The notes below the pieces were generated by a model. The model saw only the letters and a program-made list of their open reading frames with translations. It did no database searches and was not told the origin of the DNA. From Epilinea sp044228875 (GTDB lineage: Bacteria > Chloroflexota > Anaerolineae > Epilineales > Epilineaceae): DNA of 12,408 nt. Position 1 is the stretch's first letter. Each line of letters starts with the position of its first letter. Shown here piece after piece: positions 6,578 to 12,408 of this stretch. The translations under genes were made by a program, and so were the position numbers. The stretch lies in NCBI GenBank assembly GCA_044228875.1, contig JBGAUA010000108.1, forward strand, positions 1 through 12,408. Reading direction: 5' to 3'.

Positions 6578-8086
6578 ATGGCCAAGGAGGGGGCAGGAAC
6601 AGTGGCGGCAGGCGCTTCGTCGAACAGCAGGCGCAGCCGCCGGGCCTTCCTGGGTCTGCTGGGCCTGGGACTGGGTGGGACGGCCGTCGGCTGCTCCGCC
6701 GATGAGGAGCCCGCGGCGCCCCCCGCCGGAGGACCGGAGGATGCGGCGGAGGAGGCTGCGACGATGGCTTCCCAAGGTCTGAGCGAGACGGCCGGGCAGA
6801 AGACCGACGTCCCCGCGGTCGATGTCATCGTCGTGGGGGCGGGGGCCGCGGGGCTGGCGGCGGCGCAGCGCCTGAAGCAGGCGGGGCGGCGGGTGTTGCT
6901 GCTGGAGGCCCGTGACCGTGTGGGCGGGCGGGTGCATACCAGCCGGGCCTGGCCAGAGCTGCCGGTTGACATGGGCGCTTCCTGGATCCAGGGCTCCGCC
7001 GGCAACCCGATGACGGCCATGGCCGAGCGCCTCGGCGCGCACACGGTGGCGACGGACGAAGAAGCAGCCATGGTCGTGGATGCCGACGGGCGCCGCCTGT
7101 CGGAGGGCCGGCTGGAAGCGATCTACGACGGCTACGAGGAGGTCCTGGAGCGGGCCGCGGCGGCAGCCGAGGAATGGGACCGCGACGCCTCTCTGGACCG
7201 AGCGGTAGCCGAGGCACTGGAAGGTCTCGACCTGTCGGCCGCGGATCGGCAGGCCCTGGACTGGGCCCTGGACTTCGCGGTGTCGCTGGAGTACGCGGCG
7301 GCGCCGAAGGACCTCTCGGCCTGGTACTGGGATGACGACGAGGCCCTGGGTGGCGAGAACCTGCTGCTGCCAGAGGGCTACGGCAGGCTCCTGGAGCGGG
7401 TGGCCGCCGATCTGGATGTTCACCTGGGGCAGCCGGTCACGCGCGTCGAGCACGAGAGCGGCGGGGTGACGGTGAGCGGACCGGGCGGGGTCTTCCGCGC
7501 CGATCAGGCGGTGGTCACCCTGCCCTTGGGGGTGCTCAAGGCCGGTGCGGTCACCTTCGACCCGCCCCTGCCGGAGGCCCACCGGCAGGCCATCGGCCAC
7601 TTGGGCATGGGCGTGCTGTCCAAGCTCTGGCTGCGCTTCGACCGCGTGCGCTGGGGCGAGCGGGCCCATTGGCTGGGCGCCCTGGGCCCGCGGCCCGGCG
7701 AGTGGACGGCCTTCGTGAACCTGGCCCCGCAGACGGGCCAGCCCCTGATCCTGGCCTTCAACGCCGGCGACTTCGGACGCCGCGCCGAGGAGATGGACGA
7801 GGGGCGCGCCGTCGCCGATTGCATGGCCTCCTTGCGCCGCATCCTGGGCCCCGACCTGCCCGACCCGGTGGCCTGGCAGCGCTCCTCCTGGGGCCGCGAC
7901 CCGTGGTCCCGGGGCAGCTACTCCTACCGCCCACCGGGGGCCAGCGCCAAGGACCACCGGCTGCTGGCCACCCCGGCCGGCCCGCGGCTGCTGCTGGCGG
8001 GCGAGCATTGTCACCCGCAGTACCCGGCGACGGTGCACGGGGCCTGGCTGAGCGGGTTGGCGGCGGCGGAGCGGATCTTGTCCTGA
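6578..8086 (+). CDS. Tat-exported flavin amine oxidase (putative lipoprotein)
   Basis: An FAD-dependent oxidase of the monoamine/polyamine oxidase (LSD1-like) superfamily, expected to oxidise an amine to an imine with release of hydrogen peroxide. Residues 20-40 form a Tat signal (SRRAFLGLLGLGLGG) ending in TAVGC, a possible lipobox, so the protein probably acts outside the cell on a lipid anchor. The dinucleotide-binding GxGxxG is G87-G92 and E110 begins EARDRVGGRV. GASWIQG follows, then GVLSKLWLRF, whose K349 matches the conserved active-site Lys. The FAD-closing AGEHCHPQYPATVHGAW is at 474-490. Its 502 residues suit the family. The substrate cannot be read. An alternative start, GTG at 6602, has AAGGAGG at 6584-6590 and would still keep the whole Tat signal; the ATG at 6578 has only a distant GGAGG (6557-6561). 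Confidence 0.92.
   Translation: MAKEGAGTVAAGASSNSRRSRRAFLGLLGLGLGGTAVGCSADEEPAAPPAGGPEDAAEEAATMASQGLSETAGQKTDVPAVDVIVVGAGAAGLAAAQRLKQAGRRVLLLEARDRVGGRVHTSRAWPELPVDMGASWIQGSAGNPMTAMAERLGAHTVATDEEAAMVVDADGRRLSEGRLEAIYDGYEEVLERAAAAAEEWDRDASLDRAVAEALEGLDLSAADRQALDWALDFAVSLEYAAAPKDLSAWYWDDDEALGGENLLLPEGYGRLLERVAADLDVHLGQPVTRVEHESGGVTVSGPGGVFRADQAVVTLPLGVLKAGAVTFDPPLPEAHRQAIGHLGMGVLSKLWLRFDRVRWGERAHWLGALGPRPGEWTAFVNLAPQTGQPLILAFNAGDFGRRAEEMDEGRAVADCMASLRRILGPDLPDPVAWQRSSWGRDPWSRGSYSYRPPGASAKDHRLLATPAGPRLLLAGEHCHPQYPATVHGAWLSGLAAAERILS
6584..6590 (+). promoter_or_regulatory. Ribosome binding site that favours a GTG start at 6602
   Basis: AAGGAGG lies inside the first codons of the longer amine oxidase reading frame and 11 bases before an in-frame GTG at 6602. 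The ATG at 6578 has only a GGAGG 16 bases away. The better site suggests that translation may begin at 6602, shortening the protein by eight residues without touching the Tat motif. Confidence 0.4.
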
Positions 8087-8088
8087 AG

Positions 8089-8104
8089 CAGGCCTTCGGG
8101 CCTG
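8089..8104 (+). terminator. Intergenic hairpin with C(UUCG)G tetraloop
   Basis: CAGGCC-TTCG-GGCCTG forms a perfect 6-bp stem closed by a UUCG tetraloop with a C-G closing pair, an unusually stable RNA fold. It begins two bases after the amine oxidase stop. No T-run follows, so it may act as a transcript-end stabiliser or weak terminator rather than a standard intrinsic terminator. Confidence 0.45.
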
Positions 8105-8157
8105 GCCGCAGCGTTCCCCAGTCATCGGCGAGCAGATACCGGAGCGACAGGATCGAC

Positions 8158-9669
8158 ATGAACGACGACGCGGCAAGGACGGGAACGGCGACGCAACACG
8201 CGGTGCTGATCGCGGGAGCCGGCCCGACGGGGCTGATGCTGGCGGCCGAACTGGCCTTGGCGGGGGTCGACGTCGCCCTCGTCGAGCGGCGTGCCGATCA
8301 GGCCCTGGCCGGTTCGCGGGCGGGCGGGCTGCATGCGCGCACGATCGAGATCCTCGATCAGCGGGGGATCGCGGATCGCTTCCTCGCGCAGGGGAAGGCC
8401 ATGCAGGTCGCGGGCTTCGCGTTCAACACGCTCGACATCAGCGACTTCCCGACGCGCCACAACTACGGGCTCGCGCTGTGGCAGGAAGCCATCGAGCGCA
8501 TCCTCGCCGACTGGGTCGAGGAGCTGGCGGTGCCGATCTATCGCCAACGCGAGGTGACGGGCTTTGCGCAGGATGACACGGGCGTCGACCTTTCGATGTC
8601 CGACGGCCCTTCGCTCCGGGCGCAGTACCTCGTCGGCTGCGACGGCGGGCGCAGCCTGGTCCGCAAGCAGGCCGGTATCGACTTCCCGGGCTGGGAGGCG
8701 TCCGTCAGCTACCTCATCGCCGAAGTCGAGATGGCCGAGGAGCCCGAGCTGGGCATCCGCCGTGGCGACCGGGGCATCAATGGCCTCGGCAGGATGGAGG
8801 ACGGGAAGCGGGTCCGGGCGGTGTTGATCGAGTCGGACGTCCATACCGGCCACGAGCCGACCCTGGACGCTCTGCGCGACGCCTTGATCGCCGTCTACGG
8901 GACCGACTACGGTGTGCACAACGTCACCTTCCTCTCGCGGTTCACCGATGCGACCCGGCAGGCGGCTTCCTACCGCGCCGGACGGGTGCTCCTGGCCGGC
9001 GACGCGGCGCATGTGCACTCCCCGGCCGGCGGACAAGGGCTCAACATGGGCGTCCAGGACGCCGTGAACCTGGGATGGAAGCTGGCCCAGGTGGTGAAGG
9101 GCAGGTCGTCGGAGAGCCTGCTCGACAGCTACCAGGCCGAGCGGCATCCGATCGCCGCGCGCGTGCTCAGGACCACCATGGCGCAGACGGCGGCCAACCG
9201 CGGCGACGAACGGATGCAGGCCTTGCGCGAGACGCTCACCGACCTGTTCTCGATGGACGAGCCGCGCAGGCGCTATGCCGGGCTGATGTCGGGCCTGGAC
9301 ATCCGCTACGACCTCGGTGCGGGACATCCGCTTTTGGGGCGCCGCATGCCGGATCTCGACCTGGTCACCGAGAGCGGCCCCCGGCGGGTGTTCACCCTGC
9401 TGCACCAGGCCCGACCGGTGCTGCTGAACCTGGGTGAGCCCGGCGCTCTCGACATCGCGTGGTCTGGTGGACGCGCGCTACGCCGGCGCGTGGGAGCTCC
9501 CGGTGCTCGGCGTGGTCGCCGCGCCGGCCGCCGTGCTGGTCCGTCCGGACGGCCACGTGGCCTGGGTGGGAGCGGGTACGGACGAGGGCCTGGGCGCTGC
9601 CCTGACCACCTGGTTCGGATCGCCTGTTCAGGGCTGAGCGCGAGCCGGTGGGTTGGCTCCTGGCGTTGA
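8158..9669 (+). CDS. FAD-dependent aromatic-type monooxygenase, frameshifted near its C-terminus
   Basis: A class A flavoprotein monooxygenase of the PHBH/phenol hydroxylase type (the group that includes MhpA-like, polyketide and rifampicin monooxygenases), expected to hydroxylate an aromatic substrate with NAD(P)H and oxygen. It has GAGPTG at 20-25, the RAGGLHARTIEIL segment, the CDGGRS (DG) motif with D162, and LAGDAAHVHSPAGGQGLNMG with D282 (GD motif). ATG at 8158 has AGGA at 8149-8152. Up to about residue 433 it is normal. From about 9460 the frame turns into Arg/Gly-rich nonsense that stops at 9669, while the +1 frame continues the family's thioredoxin-like C-terminal domain to TGA 9635-9637. 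A short deletion or sequencing error is likely. Leucine codons CTC and TTG are commoner than in the PBP gene, hinting at a different origin. The substrate is unknown. Confidence 0.88.
   Translation: MNDDAARTGTATQHAVLIAGAGPTGLMLAAELALAGVDVALVERRADQALAGSRAGGLHARTIEILDQRGIADRFLAQGKAMQVAGFAFNTLDISDFPTRHNYGLALWQEAIERILADWVEELAVPIYRQREVTGFAQDDTGVDLSMSDGPSLRAQYLVGCDGGRSLVRKQAGIDFPGWEASVSYLIAEVEMAEEPELGIRRGDRGINGLGRMEDGKRVRAVLIESDVHTGHEPTLDALRDALIAVYGTDYGVHNVTFLSRFTDATRQAASYRAGRVLLAGDAAHVHSPAGGQGLNMGVQDAVNLGWKLAQVVKGRSSESLLDSYQAERHPIAARVLRTTMAQTAANRGDERMQALRETLTDLFSMDEPRRRYAGLMSGLDIRYDLGAGHPLLGRRMPDLDLVTESGPRRVFTLLHQARPVLLNLGEPGALDIAWSGGRALRRRVGAPGARRGRRAGRRAGPSGRPRGLGGSGYGRGPGRCPDHLVRIACSGLSASRWVGSWR
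9464..9637 (+). other. Displaced C-terminal thioredoxin-like segment of the FAD monooxygenase
   Basis: In the frame one base ahead of the monooxygenase, this stretch reads LVDARYAGAWELPVLG, then AAVLVRPDGHVAWVG and LGAALTTWFG, ending at TGA 9635-9637. These are the usual closing strands of the thioredoxin-like C-terminal domain of this monooxygenase group. The upstream frame is good through NLGEPGALDIA (to about 9459), so the break lies between about 9457 and 9466. The residues normally lying between those two segments appear to be missing, which points to a small deletion rather than a single base error. Confidence 0.75.
9642..9659 (+). terminator. Weak hairpin after the monooxygenase's original stop
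   Basis: GAGCCGG-TGGG-TTGGCTC can pair over 7 bp including two G-T pairs, four bases after the displaced stop at 9637. There is no T-run. The position is suggestive but the stem is modest. The rest of 9670-9807 shows no gene and no convincing promoter. Confidence 0.25.
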
Positions 9670-9797
9670 AGCGCATACGAGACAGGGAGTCGGCGGAGCG
9701 AGTCCTGCCGGCGCCGGTGTCGAAGACAGGCATCGAGCGGACGGCGTCAGCGCTAGACTGATGCGAGGCTCGGGCCGCCGATCATGCCTGATACGCT

Positions 9798-9804
9798 AGG
9801 AGGA
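9798..9804 (+). promoter_or_regulatory. Ribosome binding site of the repeat protein
   Basis: AGGAGGA lies four to five bases before ATG 9808 and decides this start over the in-frame ATG at 9784, which has no such site. Confidence 0.7.
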
Positions 9805-9807
9805 ACC

Positions 9808-10035
9808 ATGTCTTTCCAGGGTAGGTCCACTGAGGATCTCGTGCGCATCGCTACCGCCGGTGGCGGGTTCACGCTCGATGCTGCCGGTCGCCCCACCGAC
9901 GACCTCGTGACGATCGCCGCCGCCTCGTCTGACTGGGGTGTTCGGTTGGTCTTCGCGGGTATGAATGACCGGCCGACAAAGGACCTCGTCAGGATCGCGG
10001 AAGCGGGCCAAGGCAACGTCCAGTTCGAGGGCTGA
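9808..10035 (+). CDS. Small three-repeat alpha/beta protein of unknown function
   Basis: A 75-residue protein with no signal peptide, membrane segment or cysteine, probably cytosolic. It is built from three copies of one unit starting at R6 (RSTEDLVRIATAG), R28 (RPTDDLVTIAAAS) and R55 (RPTKDLVRIAEAG), spaced 22 and 27 residues apart. Each unit has the pattern R-x-T-x-D-L-V-x-I-A, likely a short helix, followed by a short hydrophobic strand (GFTLDA, VRLVFAGM, NVQFEG). This looks like a minimal solenoid of helix-strand repeats. I recall similar short repeat proteins among bacterial hypotheticals but can assign no named function. It sits 84 bases upstream of the adenylate-forming enzyme on the same strand, so co-expression is possible. 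The base composition is somewhat less GC-rich than its neighbours, consistent with transfer. Its internal regularity and strong ribosome site make it a real gene. Confidence 0.8.
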   Translation: MSFQGRSTEDLVRIATAGGGFTLDAAGRPTDDLVTIAAASSDWGVRLVFAGMNDRPTKDLVRIAEAGQGNVQFEG

Positions 10036-10119
10036 CGGCATGGCTGCTGGTGCGCCTGGTCCATTCGTCGGTACAATCCGCCTGGTCGGCTGATCCGGGC
10101 CGGCGGCGTGGAGGTAGGC

Positions 10120-11520
10120 ATGGACATCGCGGCTGCTGAGCGCGCCTACTGGGACATGGTCATCGAGGGCGTCCCGGCGCCGCTCGAGGCGCTGCGCGCG
10201 GTGGTGACGCACTTGAAGGCGCAGTTCGCCGCGGGGACGCAGCCGGTGCTGACGAACCGGCCGCCGGCGGTGGAGGGCGATCGCCTGGCGGGGCGTCTGC
10301 GCCGCTTCCGGCGCGTGGCGGCGCATGCCGCCCGCGCGACGGCGTACTACGCCGAGGTCTTCGAGGGTATCGGGCTGGATCCGGAGCGCCTGGCCTGGGA
10401 GGACATCCCGCGGATCCCGCTGACGCCCAAGGTGCATCTGCGCGATCGGCTGGCGGACTTCGTGGCGGCGGACGCGGAGCCGATGTTCTGCTCCTATACG
10501 GGGGGCACCTCGGGCGGGCAGCCGATCGGCCTGTGGTGGTCCGACCGGGAGTTCGAGGCGACGGCGCTGATGACCAACATCATCGCCCTCCTGGGTCCGG
10601 AGCTGGACGAGGACATCTACCTGTTCACGGGCGACAGCACGCAGTTCCTGTCGATGACGGTGAACGGGCGCAGCAACCAGATCTTCGGCGACCCCACGAT
10701 CTGGGGCCGCATGCACAGCCCGGACAGCACCCTGGACCAGATGACGACGGCGCACCGCCGCGGCAGCGGCCGGATGCGGCCGTCGGTGATGATCGCCTTC
10801 CCCTCCTACTGGGGCCTGCTGGTGGAGGCGGCCCGCCGCCGCGGTCTGGGGCCGGCGGACTTCGGCCTGCGCTTCCTGAACATGGGCGGCGAGCTGGCCA
10901 CGCGGGGCCTGCGCCGCCGCTGCGCGGCGGTCTTCGGCGACATGCCGGTCTACGATGTCTACGGCTCCTCGGAGCTCTGGGGCTCGGGCAACGCGATGAT
11001 GTGCCAGGAGGGCCACCTGCACTTCGGCCCCAACGCCCACTGGGAGTTCCTGGACCCGGACAGCGGCGAACCGGCGGCCCCGGGCGCGGTGGCCAACCTG
11101 GTGGCCACGGTCCTGCCCCCGCTGCGCGAGACGACGCTGCTGCTGCGCTACGACTCGGAAGACTGCTTCCGCATGCTCGAGGGCCCGACGACCTGCGGCT
11201 GGCCGGAGCCGGCCAGCGGCCCGATGCTGGGCAAGCGCGCCCTGAGCCTGCGCCACGAGGACGGCGGCTGGACCTTCCCCCGCCAGATCCTGGAGGCCAT
11301 CGAGGATCTGGACGAGATCCCTCTGCCGGCCCGCTGCGGCTTCTGGGCCCACGAGGGCGGCGTGGCCGTGGAGCTGGTGGCCCCGGGCGCGACGGCCGCG
11401 CTCCGCCGCCGGCTGGGCGAGAACCTGGAGCGCGAGGGCGTCCGCCTGACCGCCCTGCACCTGCGCGAGGACCGGGCGGGTCTGGCGCGGGCGTATCCGC
11501 TGCGCTGCGACGGGCGCTGA
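10120..11520 (+). CDS. PaaK/CapK-like adenylate-forming enzyme (phenylacetate-CoA ligase family)
   Basis: A 466-residue member of the ANL (acyl/aryl adenylating) superfamily, closest in style to phenylacetate-CoA ligase and CapK/EhpF-type proteins; it should activate a carboxylic acid with ATP. The phosphate-binding loop reads SYTGGTSGGQPIG (125-137), a variant of the usual SGTTGKP in which Lys is replaced by Gln. MGGEL (255-259) and YDVYGSSELWG (278-288) match the PaaK GGE and YGxSE adenine/acid-binding motifs. RYDSED (343-348) corresponds to the Y..GD hinge, and GPMLGKRALSL to the GR.DD segment before the small C-terminal domain. The typical late catalytic Lys of CoA ligases is not evident, so adenylate formation without CoA transfer is possible. 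ATG 10120 has GGAGG at 10110-10114, so the GTG at 10108 is not the start. A lone TACAAT at 10072-10077 could be its -10 box. Substrate unknown. Confidence 0.85.
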   Translation: MDIAAAERAYWDMVIEGVPAPLEALRAVVTHLKAQFAAGTQPVLTNRPPAVEGDRLAGRLRRFRRVAAHAARATAYYAEVFEGIGLDPERLAWEDIPRIPLTPKVHLRDRLADFVAADAEPMFCSYTGGTSGGQPIGLWWSDREFEATALMTNIIALLGPELDEDIYLFTGDSTQFLSMTVNGRSNQIFGDPTIWGRMHSPDSTLDQMTTAHRRGSGRMRPSVMIAFPSYWGLLVEAARRRGLGPADFGLRFLNMGGELATRGLRRRCAAVFGDMPVYDVYGSSELWGSGNAMMCQEGHLHFGPNAHWEFLDPDSGEPAAPGAVANLVATVLPPLRETTLLLRYDSEDCFRMLEGPTTCGWPEPASGPMLGKRALSLRHEDGGWTFPRQILEAIEDLDEIPLPARCGFWAHEGGVAVELVAPGATAALRRRLGENLEREGVRLTALHLREDRAGLARAYPLRCDGR

Positions 11521-11530
11521 CGGATGTCCT

Positions 11531-11551
11531 GCGCCCTGGGCGTCTGGGCGC
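11531..11551 (+). terminator. GC-rich hairpin after the adenylate-forming enzyme gene
   Basis: GCGCCC and GGGCGC pair across a 9-base loop, 10 bases after the stop at 11518-11520. No T-run follows. It is a possible transcript end ahead of the separate hsdM promoter. Confidence 0.3.
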
Positions 11552-11561
11552 GCCGATCGGA

Positions 11562-11590
11562 TTGACAGGCAAGCGGCCCTGGCGGATACT
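11562..11590 (+). promoter_or_regulatory. Sigma-70-type promoter for the type I methyltransferase gene
   Basis: A perfect TTGACA -35 box (11562-11567), a spacer of exactly 17 bases, and GATACT (11585-11590; 4 of 6 to TATAAT). It is the best promoter match in the window and lies between the adenylate-forming enzyme and hsdM. A leader of about 90 bases follows; it contains a small GGCGC-N6-GCGCC hairpin at 11595-11610, whose role is unclear. Confidence 0.6.
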
Positions 11591-11686
11591 TGCCGGCGCC
11601 TGATAGCGCCGTCGGTCGCCCACCTGTTCCCTGCGCTGTAGCCATCGCCGGCGCGCGCGCCTGATGACTCTGGAGCCAACAGACCC

Positions 11687-12408
11687 GTGGACCAGGCAAC
11701 GCACAACAAGATCGTCTCCTTCATCTGGGGCATCGCCGACGACGTGCTTCGCGACCTGTTCAAGCGCGGCAAGTACCCGGATGTGATCCTGCCGATGTGC
11801 GTCATCCGCCGCATGGACGCGGTGCTGGAGCCGACGAAGGGGCAGGTGCTGGCTGCCAAGAAGACGCTCGACGAGGCGCGCATCACGGAGCAGCGCGCCG
11901 CGCTCTGTGACGCCGCGGGCCAGGCCTTCTACAACACCTCGGCCTTCACCCTGCGCGACCTGAAGTCCCGCGGCAGCCAGCAACAGCTGCTGGCCGACTT
12001 CGAGGACTACCTCGACGGCTTCTCGCCGAACGTCCAGGACATCCTGGAGAACTTCAAGTTCCGCAACCAGTTGACGACCTTGTCGCGGGCCGACGCGATC
12101 GGCACCTTGATCGGCAAGTTCCTGGACCCGGGGATCGACCTCTCGCCGGCCGGCATCGACAACCACGCGATGGGCACGGTCTTCGAGGAACTGGTGCGCA
12201 AGTTCAACGAGGAGAACAACGAGGAGGCGGGCGAGCATTGGACGCCGCGCGACGCGGTGCGTCTGATGGCCAACCTGGTGTTCCTGCCGATCGAGGAGCA
12301 GATCAAGTCGGGCACCTACCTGCTCTACGACTGCGCCTGCGGCACGGGCGGCATGTTGTCCGAGGCGCAGAACTGGATTCGCCAGCACAACGAAGGGGCG
12401 CGCGTTCT
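11687..12408 (+). CDS. hsdM: Type I restriction-modification system, DNA methyltransferase (M) subunit, N-terminal part (3' end outside window)
   Basis: M subunit of a type I restriction-modification complex, which methylates adenine at N6 in the sequence set by HsdS and, with HsdR, protects against foreign DNA. About 240 residues are visible. The HsdM N-terminal helical domain opens with KIVSFIWGIADDVLRD and continues through VILPMCVIRRMDAVLEPTK, both highly typical. The linker NNEEAGEHWTPRDAVRLM (about 179-196) leads into the catalytic domain, where YDCACGTGGM (214-223) is the S-adenosylmethionine-binding motif I. The NPPF/NPPY catalytic motif would lie beyond the edge. The start is GTG 11687, where family homology begins, with GGAG at 11672-11675, 11 bases upstream. 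The frame is open to the window end. The specificity and restriction subunits are expected further right but are not seen here. Confidence 0.92.
   Translation, partial: MDQATHNKIVSFIWGIADDVLRDLFKRGKYPDVILPMCVIRRMDAVLEPTKGQVLAAKKTLDEARITEQRAALCDAAGQAFYNTSAFTLRDLKSRGSQQQLLADFEDYLDGFSPNVQDILENFKFRNQLTTLSRADAIGTLIGKFLDPGIDLSPAGIDNHAMGTVFEELVRKFNEENNEEAGEHWTPRDAVRLMANLVFLPIEEQIKSGTYLLYDCACGTGGMLSEAQNWIRQHNEGARV

Noticed and set aside
5633..8176. 847-codon open frame on the minus strand
   Set aside because: Antisense to the secreted protein and the amine oxidase. Only its last 34 or so residues (thioredoxin C-terminus beside the gap) are meaningful, and they are reported separately as a fragment.
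9784..9807. Upstream ATG as start of the repeat protein
   Set aside because: It has no Shine-Dalgarno, while ATG 9808 has AGGAGGA just ahead; the extra eight residues lie over that ribosome site.
9796..11886. 696-codon minus-strand frame opposite the repeat protein and adenylate-forming enzyme
   Set aside because: The composition is typical of a shadow frame, and the + strand genes beneath it have clear motifs and ribosome sites.
10625..12388. 587-codon minus-strand frame opposite the adenylate-forming enzyme and hsdM
   Set aside because: Arg/Pro/Gly-rich and lacking motifs; the + strand encodes recognisable enzymes.

Overview
The window is GC-rich bacterial DNA with genes packed almost entirely on the + strand. 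It holds a 10-base run of N at 5648-5657, so it is a scaffold from a draft or metagenome assembly. Two secreted or cell-envelope proteins carry Thr/Ala/Pro-rich spacers, and the penicillin-binding protein has an extra Ig-like domain with a Pro-rich tail. Together with the style of the intergenic palindromic repeats, this suggests a member of Chloroflexota (Anaerolineae/Caldilineae/Ardenticatenia type). That placement is an inference from protein style, not a marker-gene result.

Layout. 1-1736: the end of a class I aminotransferase gene followed, 4 nt later, by holA (DNA polymerase III delta). 1737-2119: two abutting palindromic repeat elements and a candidate extended -10 promoter. 2120-5044: a bifunctional class A penicillin-binding protein with an unusual C-terminal extension. 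5169-6547: a secreted beta-sandwich protein gene interrupted by the assembly gap. About 100 bp to the right of the gap do not belong to it: on the minus strand they encode the C-terminal half of a small thioredoxin. 6578-8086: a Tat-exported, probably lipid-anchored flavin amine oxidase. 8158-9669: a FAD-dependent aromatic-type monooxygenase whose C-terminal thioredoxin-like domain is put out of frame near 9460. 9808-10035: a 75-residue protein made of three short alpha/beta repeats. 10120-11520: a PaaK/CapK-like adenylate-forming enzyme. 11687-end: the N-terminal part of a type I restriction-modification methyltransferase (HsdM) behind a near-consensus promoter.

The left part (holA, PBP) is housekeeping. 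From about 5100 on the content looks accessory: exported proteins, two flavoenzymes, an orphan adenylating enzyme next to a small repeat protein, and the start of a DNA-modification locus. No single pathway can be read from these genes. The most useful observations are the chimeric gap edge, the frameshift in the monooxygenase, the dispersed palindromic repeats at gene ends, and the repeat protein/adenylate-forming enzyme pair.
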